From Oscillospiraceae bacterium (GTDB lineage: Bacteria; Bacillota_A; Clostridia; Oscillospirales; Oscillospiraceae), in assembly GCA_015067895.1 (NCBI GenBank), contig SVLP01000004.1, positions 1 through 64,000 on the forward strand: a stretch of DNA of 64,000 bases. The letters are read 5' to 3'. Below the pieces are notes generated by a model, which saw nothing but the letters and a program-made list of their open reading frames with translations, searched no databases and was not told where the DNA came from. A program made the translations under genes and the position numbers. This document shows, piece after piece, positions 41,486 to 49,605 of this stretch (position 1 is the first letter of the stretch; each line of letters starts with the position of its first letter).

Positions 41486-42409
41486 TCAGAACAATGGATC
41501 GGTGTAGATGCCCTGCTCCGCCATGTCGGCAAAGGCCTTGCGGACGCCGGGCATGTCCTCGGCGTAGGTCATGCCGAACCACTGGCTGGTGGTGGGCAGG
41601 ACGCGGATGCGGACGGTCTCCCGGCTGAGCAGAACGCCCATCTCGCTGGGGATCAGAAATTCGGATTTGGGTACGCAGAGGTTTTCACCGAGGAACTCGA
41701 TGAACCGCTCCTCCAGCTTGTCCAGCACGTCGGGGGTGAAGCCCCACATGTTCATGGAAACGGGAACCTCCGTATCCAACTGACGCTCTTCCCCGTCGAT
41801 CACGGCCACGGCGCCGTTGGGGGTCTTGAGGACGTTCTTCGTCTCCCGGATGTAGGTCAGCCAGCCGTCCCGGGTGCGGCACAGGCCCCGGGTGACGCCG
41901 CCGTGCTCGCTCAGGGTATTGCCTAGACGGAAGCCGATGAGACCATAAGTACCTCTGGAGTCCTCCTCCAGGCTGTTCAAAAATTCGATGGCACAGCGGA
42001 AAGAATCCTTGCCGTAATAATCGTCGGCGTTGATGACCGCAAAGCCGCCGTGCAGCATGCCCTTGCAGGAAAGCAGCGCATGGCCGGTGCCCCAGGGCTT
42101 GGCCCGGTCGGGAGGGCATTCAAAGCCCCCGGGCAGATCAGTCTTCTCCTGATAAGCGCACAGGACTTCCACGCCCTTTTTCGCGCAGATGCTCCGGATC
42201 CGGTCGCCCATGATCCGGTCAAACAATTCTTGAATATCGTGACGGATGATAAAAATCACTCGATTGAAGCCAGCTTCGATGGCATCGTGTATGGAATAAT
42301 CCATGATAACCTCACCGCTGGGGCCAACGCTCTGCAGCTGCTTCACGCCGCCGGCAAACCGGGAACCGATGCCCGCTGCCAGAACCACCAGGGTTCGTTC
42401 GTTTTTCAT
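41486..42409 (-). CDS. NDP-sugar pyrophosphorylase-like nucleotidyltransferase
   Basis: 307 residues. Starts MKNERTLVVLAAGIGSRFAGGVKQL, the nucleotide-binding signature of the GT-A-type nucleotidyltransferases, then PSGEVIMDYSIHDAIEAGF and NADDYYGKDSF (metal-binding Asp pair). ATG 42409 has an AGGAG-like site; a longer frame upstream lacks one. The substrate sugar cannot be told. It stands alone, with no sugar-pathway neighbours. Confidence 0.87.
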   Translation of the reverse strand: MKNERTLVVLAAGIGSRFAGGVKQLQSVGPSGEVIMDYSIHDAIEAGFNRVIFIIRHDIQELFDRIMGDRIRSICAKKGVEVLCAYQEKTDLPGGFECPPDRAKPWGTGHALLSCKGMLHGGFAVINADDYYGKDSFRCAIEFLNSLEEDSRGTYGLIGFRLGNTLSEHGGVTRGLCRTRDGWLTYIRETKNVLKTPNGAVAVIDGEERQLDTEVPVSMNMWGFTPDVLDKLEERFIEFLGENLCVPKSEFLIPSEMGVLLSRETVRIRVLPTTSQWFGMTYAEDMPGVRKAFADMAEQGIYTDPLF

Positions 42410-42491
42410 TTCGATCTCACTCCTCACCCTGCGGATAGAGCATCCGCACTTTATTACCTTTAGTATACTCCTTTCGGGCGCAGATTGCAAG

Positions 42492-42761
42492 TCATTCCAA
42501 GGTTTCCTTTTCTTTTTCGTGAATGATCGCCATTTTTTCGCTTCTGCGCAGCCGTTTCAGCGCGCACTCCCGCTTCAATGCCGCGCTCTTGTCCTCCACC
42601 GTCTCCCGGTAGCGGAGCGTCAGCGGGCCCCGGCCCCGGGTGTATTTGGCACCCTTCCCTGATTCGTGGGCCTTCAGACGCTTCGGCAGATCATCGGTGA
42701 TGCCGGTGTAGAGCGTCCCGTCGCCGCATTCGAGGATGTATACCGTCCATTCCTTTTCCAT
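42492..42761 (-). CDS. GIY-YIG nuclease-superfamily protein (YhbQ/UPF0213 type)
   Basis: 89 residues. Motif order is TVYILECGDGTLYTGITDDLPKRLKAHESGKGAKYTRGRGP: the GIY-YIG pair appears as VYI and YTG, followed by the conserved Arg in LPKRL and the KGAKYTR loop. Single small domain. SD GGGGGA. Cellular role unknown; relatives are often annotated as endonucleases. Confidence 0.92.
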   Translation of the reverse strand: MEKEWTVYILECGDGTLYTGITDDLPKRLKAHESGKGAKYTRGRGPLTLRYRETVEDKSAALKRECALKRLRRSEKMAIIHEKEKETLE

Positions 42762-42777
42762 GGTTCCCCCATAAAAT

Positions 42778-42801
42778 ACCGGGCCGGTTGCCCGGCCCGG
42801 T
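42778..42801 (-). terminator. Hairpin downstream of the small membrane protein gene
   Basis: ACCGGGCCGG / CCCGGCCCGGT with a 3-nt loop, then ATTTTATG on the minus strand. Confidence 0.7.
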
Positions 42802-42806
42802 TACAG

Positions 42807-43286
42807 TTATCGTTTTTTCAGCGGCAGTCCCAGCAGCCGGTCAACCAGCAGGAACAGGATGTCCCACATCAGGATCGTCACCGCCGTCAGGAGCCAACCC
42901 TCAGCCATGGCCGCAGCTGCGCCCATGACCGCCAGAAGCACACCATAGCTGGCTGCCCCCGCCAGGGTGAAAAACACCAGCTTCCCGATGAATTGCAGGC
43001 GTCCCAGCTTTCCGAAAAATGGTCGGATCATGGGGTAATAGCCCAGGAACACATACACCAGCGCGGCCTCCCGATCCGGAGCCAGCAGCAGGCTCAAAAT
43101 CGCCACAGCCAGATAGTAGCACCAGCCGATTCGCTTCCCACACCGCTCCAGCACAGGCCGCGTGAATAGGATGCACAGCACCGGGCAGATGTAGGTGTTC
43201 ACCGGGATGATGCTGCCCAGGGACATGATGACCACGGCTGCCGCCGTCAGCATCCCGCCCAGGGCCATTTGCCGGGATTTTCTCAT
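42807..43286 (-). CDS. Small integral membrane protein, possibly an ECF-transporter S component
   Basis: 159 residues with about five hydrophobic segments. The start MRKSRQMALGGMLTAAAVVIMSLGSIIP resembles the N-terminus of S components of energy-coupling-factor vitamin transporters, but no substrate signature is clear. It overlaps the end of the nicotinate phosphoribosyltransferase gene (ATGA), suggesting a linked role, perhaps niacin uptake. That is inference from position. No EcfA/T genes are nearby. Confidence 0.7.
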   Translation of the reverse strand: MRKSRQMALGGMLTAAAVVIMSLGSIIPVNTYICPVLCILFTRPVLERCGKRIGWCYYLAVAILSLLLAPDREAALVYVFLGYYPMIRPFFGKLGRLQFIGKLVFFTLAGAASYGVLLAVMGAAAAMAEGWLLTAVTILMWDILFLLVDRLLGLPLKKR

Positions 43287-44734
43287 TCGGTCTTGTTCTT
43301 CAGCAGGCCGTACTTGATGTCCCAGAGCTTCTGGCTCAGATCCACGTAGTAGGTCTGGGGATTGTCGAATCGCTTGATCTCATCCCACAGGGTGTCCACC
43401 TGCTCGGCGCAGTAGGTGCGGATATCCTCCAGCTTGGGCAGCTCGTAGACCAGCTGGCCGTTGCGGAAGATGGGCACCTGGAGCTCCTTGGCGGTGTAGT
43501 TGTAGACGGTGCGGCGCTTCCAGGTCGCCTCGGGATCGAAAATCTCGATGTCCTGGCTGTCGTCCACGGTCTCATCATAGACGCACATATAGTCGGCGAT
43601 GGCCTTTCCGGTGTCGTTGCCGATGAAGCGGTAGAGCTTCTTGTAGTGGGGGGTGGTGATCTTGCCCACGTTCTCGGAGATCTTGATCTTGGGGGTGATG
43701 GAGCCGTCGTCCTGCTCCACGGCCACCAACTTGTACACGCCGCCGAAGACGGGCTCGGACTTGGCGGTGATGAGCCGCTCGCCCACGCCGAAGAGATCGA
43801 TCTTGGCGCCCTGGCGCAGGACATCACGGATGATGTGCTCGTCCAGGGAGTTGGAGACGGAGATCTGGCAGTCTGGCCAGCCGGCCTCGTCCAGCATCTG
43901 ACGAGCCTTCTGGGTCAGGTAGGCCATATCGCCGGAGTCCAGACGGATGCCGCACTTGGTGATGCCCATAGGCTTCAGGACTTCGTTGAAGGCCTTGATG
44001 GCGTTGGGCACACCGGACTTCAGGGTGTTGTAGGTGTCCACCAGCAGGGTGGCGTTGTTGGGGTACATCTTGCAGTAGGCGGTGAAGGCTTCCAGCTCGG
44101 TGTCGAACATCTGCACCCAGGCGTGGGCCATGGTGCCGCCGGCGCGAACGCCGAAGAGCTGGTCGGAGATGGTGCAGGCGGTGCCGTGGCAGCCGCCGAT
44201 GTAGGCGGCACGGGCGCCCAGCATGGCGGCGTCGGGGCCCTGGGCGCGGCGGGAGCCGAACTCCAGCACGGTGCGGCCCTCAGCGGCCCGGACGATGCGG
44301 TTGGCCTTGGTGGCGATCAGGCTCTGGTGGTTGATGCACAGCAGCAGGTAGGTCTCGATGAGCTGGGCCTCAATGGCGGGAGCCCGGACGGTGACCAGGG
44401 GCTCCTGGGGGAAGACCACGGTGCCCTCGGGCACAGCCCAGATGTCGCCGGTGAACTTGAAGTCCTTCAGGTACTCCAGGAAATCCTCGGTGAACATGTT
44501 GCGATCCCGCAGATAGGCGATGTCCTCCTCGGTGAAGTGGAGCTCCTGGATGTAGCTGACGATCTGCTCCAGACCGGCCGCGATGCAGAAGCCGCCGCCG
44601 TCGGGGCAGCGACGGAAGAACAGGTCAAAGTAGGTGATGCGATCCTTGTAACCGTTTGCGAAATAGCCGTTGGCCATGGTCAGCTCATAGAAGTCGCAGA
44701 GCATGGTCAGATTCAGTTTGCTGTTGGTATCCAT
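43283..44734 (-). CDS. pncB: Nicotinate phosphoribosyltransferase
   Basis: 483 residues, the longer Firmicute type. Converts nicotinate and PRPP to nicotinate mononucleotide for NAD salvage. N-terminal LNLTMLCDFYELTMANGYF and FFRRCPDGGGFCIAAGLEQ are typical. EFGSRRAQGPDAAMLGARAAYIGG contains the catalytic His/Arg neighbourhood, and IRLDSGDMAYL is the phosphoribosyl site. ATG 44734 has GAGGTG upstream; a much longer open frame is artefactual. Promoter 44766-44794. Confidence 0.95.
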   Translation of the reverse strand: MDTNSKLNLTMLCDFYELTMANGYFANGYKDRITYFDLFFRRCPDGGGFCIAAGLEQIVSYIQELHFTEEDIAYLRDRNMFTEDFLEYLKDFKFTGDIWAVPEGTVVFPQEPLVTVRAPAIEAQLIETYLLLCINHQSLIATKANRIVRAAEGRTVLEFGSRRAQGPDAAMLGARAAYIGGCHGTACTISDQLFGVRAGGTMAHAWVQMFDTELEAFTAYCKMYPNNATLLVDTYNTLKSGVPNAIKAFNEVLKPMGITKCGIRLDSGDMAYLTQKARQMLDEAGWPDCQISVSNSLDEHIIRDVLRQGAKIDLFGVGERLITAKSEPVFGGVYKLVAVEQDDGSITPKIKISENVGKITTPHYKKLYRFIGNDTGKAIADYMCVYDETVDDSQDIEIFDPEATWKRRTVYNYTAKELQVPIFRNGQLVYELPKLEDIRTYCAEQVDTLWDEIKRFDNPQTYYVDLSQKLWDIKYGLLKNKTE

Positions 44735-44765
44735 AGAAAACACCTCGTTCGTTAGTATTGAGGAT

Positions 44766-44794
44766 ATTATACGACCCACCGCGGGAAAATGCAA
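44766..44794 (-). promoter_or_regulatory. pncB promoter (TTGCAT-17-TATAAT)
   Basis: Minus strand TTGCAT (44794-44789) and TATAAT (44771-44766), 17-bp spacer. Confidence 0.8.
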
Positions 44795-44844
44795 CCTTTT
44801 TATTGACAAGACACCTGCCCAATCTCTGTCAAGACACTTCTGCG

Positions 44845-44873
44845 TTGACAATCCCCGCCATCGGAAGTATACT
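44845..44873 (+). promoter_or_regulatory. Promoter (TTGACA-17-TATACT)
   Basis: TTGACA 44845-44850 and TATACT 44868-44873, divergent from the pncB promoter and directly upstream of the kinase-like gene. Another TTGACA at 44803 has no -10 in register. Confidence 0.8.
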
Positions 44874-44894
44874 GAAGCAAAAAGGAGGGATACC

Positions 44895-45446
44895 ATGAAA
44901 CTGCTGTTTATGATCGGCGATGCCGCCGTGGGCAAAATGACCGTGGGACAGGAGCTGGCGAAGATCACCGGTCTGCGGCTGTTCCACAACCACATGATGA
45001 TCGAACCGGTGCTGGAGATCTTCGGACAGTGGCGACCGGATATCACCCAGCGGCTGCGGGAGGTCATTTTCGAGGAGTTTGCAAAGACGGACAGCTACGG
45101 CATGATCTTCACCTACATGTGGGCCTTCGACATGAAGGAGGACTGGGATTACGTGGAGTGGGTCAAGGACATCTTCGGCCTTCCCGACGAGGATGTGTAC
45201 TACGTGGAGCTGATCGCGCCCCAGGAGGTACGTTTGGCGCGGAACGTCACCGAAAACCGGCTGAAGCACAAGGCATCCAAGCGCGATGTGGAGGCTTCCA
45301 ACGCCCGGCTCCTCCGGGACGACGCGTCCTGGCGCTGTGTCAGCCGCCCCGGCGAGATCCCCTTCCCCAACTACCTCCGGCTGGAAAATGCCGAGATCCC
45401 CGCAGCCGAAGCCGCGAGGATCATCAAAGCGCATTTCAACCTGTAA
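44895..45446 (+). CDS. P-loop kinase-like protein
   Basis: 183 residues. Starts MKLLFMIGDAAVGKMTVGQELAKITGLRLFHNH. The P-loop is GDAAVGKMT, with Met before Thr as in several small AAA/shikimate-kinase-like proteins. A lid-like stretch (RLARNVTENRLKHKASKRDVEASNARL) follows. Substrate unknown; likely a small-molecule kinase. SD AAAGGAGGG. Single gene followed by a repeat. Confidence 0.85.
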   Translation: MKLLFMIGDAAVGKMTVGQELAKITGLRLFHNHMMIEPVLEIFGQWRPDITQRLREVIFEEFAKTDSYGMIFTYMWAFDMKEDWDYVEWVKDIFGLPDEDVYYVELIAPQEVRLARNVTENRLKHKASKRDVEASNARLLRDDASWRCVSRPGEIPFPNYLRLENAEIPAAEAARIIKAHFNL

Positions 45447-45518
45447 ATTCAATCCGTCCCGCAGGGACACCACAATTTTTCATTTCATGCTTATCGACCT
45501 AAGTCAGCAACGCACCTC

Positions 45519-45678
45519 TTGCCCCCCTCGTTTACGAGGGGGGATGTCCAAGCGAAGCGCAGGACAGGGGGGAGTATGCGGCACACCGCCCCTCCTCCTT
45601 CGGCACTTCGGCGAATACGAACCGCGGTAGGACTCCCCCCGCCCTTCGGGCACCCCCCTCATAAATGCGGGGGGCAAG
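45519..45678. repeat. 160-bp inverted-repeat element R4, copy 1
   Basis: Terminal inverted repeats CTTGCCCCC / GGGGGCAAG, with inner hairpins (CCCCCTCGTTTACGAGGGGG and CCCGCCCTTCGGGC). The related element at 50593-50704 lies between ybaB and dnaX. No coding capacity. Confidence 0.8.
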
Positions 45679-45693
45679 AATTGTGGTTCTGTG

Positions 45694-46098
45694 TCAGCCA
45701 TATCCCCAGGTGCGCAGCTCCCAGCCGAAGGCCGTCTTCGTCAGGATCCATTCATAGTTCCGGTATGTCTCCTCCGGCTCCAGGGTGACCGCGCGGCCGC
45801 TGTCATCCACATAGAAATCCGACTGCAGCACGATGGCTTCCGCGCCGTAATCCTCAGACCATGCGTATGCTTCCTTCCGGGTCTTCTCCTCGTCGTATTC
45901 CAGTCTGAGGAGCTTGCAGCCGTCGTATTCCCTGCGGAAAAACCGCTCCACCTCGTCCATGGCGTCCGCGACCTCCTGCTTGCTGAAGCGTTCGCACGTG
46001 CCGATGTGCCGCCCCACCTCGCTGACATCTCCCCCGCCGCAGGCGGTCAGCAGCACCAGGCACAGGAGCACGGTCAACAGAAATCTGATCTTTCCCAT
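45694..46098 (-). CDS. Small lipoprotein
   Basis: 134 residues. Signal MGKIRFLLTVLLCLVLLTAC with lipobox LTAC, mature CGGGDVSEVGRHIG. The soluble part has EVADAMDEVERFFRREYDGCKLLRLEYDEEKT and ends EWILTKTAFGWELRTWGYG, a pattern I associate with small uncharacterised Oscillospiraceae lipoproteins, without a firm family name. ATG 46098 has GGAAAGGA before it; the open frame upstream lies in the terminator. Confidence 0.8.
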   Translation of the reverse strand: MGKIRFLLTVLLCLVLLTACGGGDVSEVGRHIGTCERFSKQEVADAMDEVERFFRREYDGCKLLRLEYDEEKTRKEAYAWSEDYGAEAIVLQSDFYVDDSGRAVTLEPEETYRNYEWILTKTAFGWELRTWGYG

Positions 46099-46131
46099 AA
46101 CGTTCCATCCTTTCCTTGGGATGCTTCTACC

Positions 46132-46171
46132 ATAGCACAAATGCCCCGGTTTTTCCACAAAACCGGGGCAT
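46132..46171 (-). terminator. Terminator of telA
   Basis: ATGCCCCGGTT / AACCGGGGCAT stem followed by TTTGTGC on the minus strand; moderate T tract. Confidence 0.7.
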
Positions 46172-46191
46172 TCTTCATGAAATCTTAAGGT

Positions 46192-47331
46192 TTAGTTGCC
46201 GTTTCTGATCTGCAGCAGCTTGGTCTTCAGGTCGTTTTCCATCTTGACCATCTCAGCCTCGGCGGCCAGACGCTTGGCCCGGCCGTCGGCCTGGATCTTC
46301 ATCACATCGTCGAAGGTCTGGATCAGCTTGGCGTTGGTGGCCTTCAGGGTCTCGATGTCCACGATGCCCCGTTCGGCTTCCTTTGCAGTCTCGACGGAGG
46401 CCATGTGCAGCCGCTCGGCGTTCTGCTTTAAGAGGGCGTTGGTGATGTCGGTGACCTGCCGCTGGGCGGCGGCGGCCTCGGTGGAGTGGGCGATGCCCAG
46501 AGCCAGCACCATCTGGTTCTTCCACAGGGGGATGGTGTTCATCAGGGTGGTCTGGATCTTCTCCACCATGACGGTGTCGTTGTTCTGCAAGATCCGGATC
46601 TGGGGGGCGGTCTGGATGGAGATGGCACGGGTCAGCTCCAGGTCGTGGATCTTCTTCTCGAAGCGGTCGCACTTGTCAGCCAGGTCTCTTGCTGCCTGGG
46701 CATCCTCGGCAAGGCCGCTGAGCTGGGCCTTGGACTGGAGCTGGGCCAGCTTGCCGGTGCGGACTTCGCCCAGCTTCTGCTTGCCAGCCAGGATGTACAT
46801 GGTCAGCTCCTTGAAATAGGCCAGATTCTGCTTGTACATCTGGTCGAACATGGCAGATTCCTTCATCAGACGCATCTGATGGCCCTCCAGCGCCTCGCCG
46901 ATCTTGGCCACATTGACCTCGGCCCTGGCGAACTTGGCCTTCATGGTCTCTAAGCGATCGGCCTGCTTGCGGAAGAAGCCGAAGAAGCCCTTGTCCTCGT
47001 CGGCATCGAAGCCCTTGAGCTCGCCCACCACATCCACGATCAGGTCGCCCACCTCACCCAAGTCCTGGGTGCGGACATTGGCGAGCGCCGCGTCGGAGAA
47101 CTGGGCCATCTTCTTCTGGGTGCCTGCGCCGTACTGGAGGATCTGGGCGGTGTTCTCCACGTCGATCTTGGCGGCGAAGTCGGTGACCATCTGCTGCTCC
47201 TGGGCAGTCAGGACGGGCTCCTCGGGCTTGGGGGGCTCGGGCTGGACAGCGACAAGCTCGGGTGCGGGCTCCAGCTCGGGCTCCAGGGTCAGGCTGGGGA
47301 TGGTATCGTCAAACTTGAATTCCTCGTTCAT
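46192..47331 (-). CDS. TelA-family (toxic anion resistance) protein
   Basis: 379 residues. A Pro/Glu-rich N-terminus (residues 12-40) is followed by the largely helical TelA domain. Motifs include DKGFFGFFRKQADRLETMKAKFARAEVNVAKIGEALEGH and IPLWKNQMVLALGI. Several coiled-coil-prone helices; cytoplasmic. The family name comes from tellurite resistance, but many members have no proven role. Fifteen bases downstream of the XpaC-like gene, the usual TelA partner. Confidence 0.93.
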   Translation of the reverse strand: MNEEFKFDDTIPSLTLEPELEPAPELVAVQPEPPKPEEPVLTAQEQQMVTDFAAKIDVENTAQILQYGAGTQKKMAQFSDAALANVRTQDLGEVGDLIVDVVGELKGFDADEDKGFFGFFRKQADRLETMKAKFARAEVNVAKIGEALEGHQMRLMKESAMFDQMYKQNLAYFKELTMYILAGKQKLGEVRTGKLAQLQSKAQLSGLAEDAQAARDLADKCDRFEKKIHDLELTRAISIQTAPQIRILQNNDTVMVEKIQTTLMNTIPLWKNQMVLALGIAHSTEAAAAQRQVTDITNALLKQNAERLHMASVETAKEAERGIVDIETLKATNAKLIQTFDDVMKIQADGRAKRLAAEAEMVKMENDLKTKLLQIRNGN

Positions 47332-47346
47332 GGCAAATCCTCCTGT

Positions 47347-48492
47347 TTATTGCATCTGCTTGCGCATTTTGGTCAGCTCGTCGTCGGTCAGGCCCTCCTG
47401 GGCCAGCATGGTTTGCAGGACGGTGATGTCGCTGGAGACGTCCATGGCGGTGTCCTGGAACAGCTCGTCCAGCAGCTTCTCAAAGGCCCGGTTCAGGGTG
47501 TCCAGCGTCCCCTCGATCTCCCGCTTGGAAGACTCGATGGTGCCGCCCTGGACGGGCTGGGCATCCATGTCCGCGTAGGCGTTGAGGAGCTTCACGGTCA
47601 TGGGCAGATAGTAGTCCATCAGCTTCTTCAGGTCGGGGATGACCTCGGGGTGCTCCTTCGCCCGGTCGAAGATCCGGCGGACGATCAGCTCCATGTGGGA
47701 GATCTTGGCGGAGATCTCTTCGCCGGGGATGTCGTCGTTGCACTTGCGGATCTGGGCGATGAAGCCGTTGCCCCTGTCGAGCACCTCCCTGATCCGGGGA
47801 TCGGGGGCGGATGCCCTTTCAGCGGCTTGCTGCTTCCGGGTCTGCTCCAGCTGGAGCCGGGCCTGCTCGAACTGCTTATAGGTATCGTCGCTGGTGATGA
47901 GCATGGTGCCTTCGTTGTCCAGATGCCCCTCCAGGAACAGTCCCTTGCCGAACATCCGGTGCAGATCCTCCCGAACGAAGGAGACGCTTTTTCCCACGGC
48001 CCGGGCCAGCTTGTCCAGGGCACAGGTGGTCTTGATGCCCAGGAGCCGCTTGTAGGTCTTGAACCGGTTGGCCATGCTCATGTTTTTGATGCCGCTGAAG
48101 CCCAGCAGCCCGCCGCCGGCAAGACCGGCCAGCAGGATGCCGATGGGTGCGGCGTACTCCGCGATCAGCATGTTCAGCAGGGCCGCGCCCAGAAGGCTCA
48201 GGGCCGAGAAGCCCGCAAGGATCGCGCCGAAGACGATCTTCAGCACACCTTTGGCGGTGATGCCGCCGGTGGAGCCGTAGAGGGTGCGTACAGGTGGCGG
48301 CACATAGCCGGGCTGGGCAGTCTTTTTGCTTTGAGCCGCCTTGCGGACGGCTTCGCCGCCCAGATCCACAGCCGTCTCCACCGCCTGGCGGATGGTCTGA
48401 TTCAAATGATGATAATTCCGGGAGCCGACAGCCCAGTCCACCGCATCCTGAATGCTGCGTCCCAGGTCGTCCCAGTTTTGATTATTGCGCAT
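47347..48492 (-). CDS. XpaC-like (5-bromo-4-chloroindolyl phosphate hydrolysis family) membrane protein
   Basis: 381 residues. N-terminal basic region, then two transmembrane helices around residues 88-140 (KIVFGAILAGFSALSLLGAALL; GILLAGLAGGGLLGF), then a long helical cytoplasmic domain with RLQLEQTRKQQAAERA and ISKISHMELIVRRIFDRAKEHPEVIPDLKKLMDYYLPMTVKLL, typical of XpaC. ATG 48492 fits the promoter (24 nt from the inferred start) and GGAG spacing. Forms an operon with telA. Confidence 0.9.
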   Translation of the reverse strand: MRNNQNWDDLGRSIQDAVDWAVGSRNYHHLNQTIRQAVETAVDLGGEAVRKAAQSKKTAQPGYVPPPVRTLYGSTGGITAKGVLKIVFGAILAGFSALSLLGAALLNMLIAEYAAPIGILLAGLAGGGLLGFSGIKNMSMANRFKTYKRLLGIKTTCALDKLARAVGKSVSFVREDLHRMFGKGLFLEGHLDNEGTMLITSDDTYKQFEQARLQLEQTRKQQAAERASAPDPRIREVLDRGNGFIAQIRKCNDDIPGEEISAKISHMELIVRRIFDRAKEHPEVIPDLKKLMDYYLPMTVKLLNAYADMDAQPVQGGTIESSKREIEGTLDTLNRAFEKLLDELFQDTAMDVSSDITVLQTMLAQEGLTDDELTKMRKQMQ

Positions 48493-48522
48493 TGCGATCC
48501 ACTCCATGTGATAGTTACGTCC

Positions 48523-48551
48523 ATTATACAATCAGATGGGACAAAAAACAA
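48523..48551 (-). promoter_or_regulatory. xpaC-telA promoter (TTGTTT-17-TATAAT)
   Basis: Minus strand TTGTTT (48551-48546) and TATAAT (48528-48523), 17 bp apart. Confidence 0.75.
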
Positions 48552-48581
48552 GCACTGGTAAAAATTAATGCGCTATTCTGC

Positions 48582-48611
48582 AAAAATCAGGGAGCCTTCC
48601 GGCTCCCTGAT
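48582..48611 (-). terminator. Terminator of the TM2/TEP-repeat gene
   Basis: ATCAGGGAGCC / GGCTCCCTGAT stem with 4-nt loop followed by TTTTTG on the minus strand. Confidence 0.85.
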
Positions 48612-48618
48612 ATACGGT

Positions 48619-49485
48619 TCATGGATTGCAGCGTTTACAGGGAACATAACCCTTGTCGATCAGCTCGTCACGGGTTCCATGATAGTCCCAACGGTTGGAG
48701 GATTTGATCTCATCAGCACTGGAACAGTACGGATAATGGAATTTCTTGGTGTTCTTATTTACAACATAGTCCTGTCCCGAGCCTTCTGTGGGTTCTGTTG
48801 TGGGTTCCGTTGTAGGTTCCGTTGCCGGTTCTCTAGGAGGTTCGGTCACCAGCTCCGTTGTCGGTTCTGTTGTAGGTTCGGTCGTCGGCTCCGTTGTTGG
48901 TTCTGTAGAAGGTTCGGTCACCGGTTCCGTTGTCGGTACTGTTGTAGGTTCGGTCGTCGGCTCCGTTATCGATACGGTAGAATGCTCGGTCACCGGCTCC
49001 GTTTCAGGCTCCGTGGTGGGTTTCGTTGTTTCCACAGCGATCATGCCGGGAGCTGTACCTTCAACATCAGCAGTTCCCGGAGTTGGAATTTGCACAAGGC
49101 ACAGTAACGCCAACACAACGGCAATTACAGGCTTCAGCCACCCCTTGACAACGCTCCTAACGATTCCCTGCCACCCCTTGATCGGGATCACCAGCAGCAC
49201 AACAGCCACAGCTGCCACACCGACCAGAATCATATTCGAAGCAAAGAACTCCATGCCCAGCAGTACAAAGAGAACGGATATAACCCAGAGCCATGCATCG
49301 CCCGCTTTCACGTTCGAGCTTCTGAATGCAGCTACCAGATATCTGATACAGTCAACAAGCCAGCCGACACCCAGCAAGCCTCCCGTAAATAGATACAAAA
49401 GCCCCATGCGCTTATTCTTCTCCATAAACTTATGGACGCCAAACACGCCAAACAACAAACAAATCACAAACTTAAACCATGCCAT
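48619..49485 (-). CDS. TM2-domain membrane protein with TEP repeats and Ada-like zinc module
   Basis: 288 residues in three parts. Residues 1-55 are a TM2 domain (MAWFKFVICLLFGVFGVHKF ... GGLLGVGWLVDCIRYL), followed by two or three further helices to about 135. Residues 153-234 are a Thr-Glu-Pro repeat linker (TEPT units), probably extended outside the membrane. Residues 240-288 hold YVVNKNTKKFHYPYCSSADEIK ... GYVPCKRCNP, the small Cys module seen at the C-terminus of nucleases and MBL proteins (H250, C254, C283, C286). ATG 49485 has AGAGGT. Function unknown. Confidence 0.83.
   Translation of the reverse strand: MAWFKFVICLLFGVFGVHKFMEKNKRMGLLYLFTGGLLGVGWLVDCIRYLVAAFRSSNVKAGDAWLWVISVLFVLLGMEFFASNMILVGVAAVAVVLLVIPIKGWQGIVRSVVKGWLKPVIAVVLALLCLVQIPTPGTADVEGTAPGMIAVETTKPTTEPETEPVTEHSTVSITEPTTEPTTVPTTEPVTEPSTEPTTEPTTEPTTEPTTELVTEPPREPATEPTTEPTTEPTEGSGQDYVVNKNTKKFHYPYCSSADEIKSSNRWDYHGTRDELIDKGYVPCKRCNP
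48784..49029 (-). repeat. In-frame tandem repeat coding for (TEPT)n
   Basis: Short degenerate units reading GGTTCxGTxG on the + strand encode residues 153-234 of the TM2 protein. They are coding and vary at third positions. Confidence 0.85.
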
Positions 49486-49534
49486 TCTATTACCTCTCTT
49501 TTTCTCCGGATCGGTCAGCCATGCGGATATTTCC

Positions 49535-49562
49535 ATTGTATCACAGTGTATATTTTTTTCAA
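49535..49562 (-). promoter_or_regulatory. Promoter of the TM2/TEP gene (TTGAAA-16-TACAAT)
   Basis: Minus strand TTGAAA (49562-49557) and TACAAT (49540-49535). Confidence 0.65.
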
Positions 49563-49571
49563 CGTTTATCC

Positions 49572-49601
49572 AGAAAAAGAGGATGCCGCAGCATCCTCTT
49601 T
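49572..49601 (-). terminator. Terminator of the dnaX-ybaB-recR run
   Basis: Perfect stem AAAGAGGATGC / GCATCCTCTTT, 4-nt loop, then TTTTCTGG on the minus strand, 5 bp after the recR stop. Confidence 0.85.
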
Positions 49602-49605
49602 CATT

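Noticed and set aside
48784..49029. CRISPR-like array
   Set aside because: Units are short (about 12-24 bp), lack spacers, and code in frame for Thr-Glu-Pro repeats.
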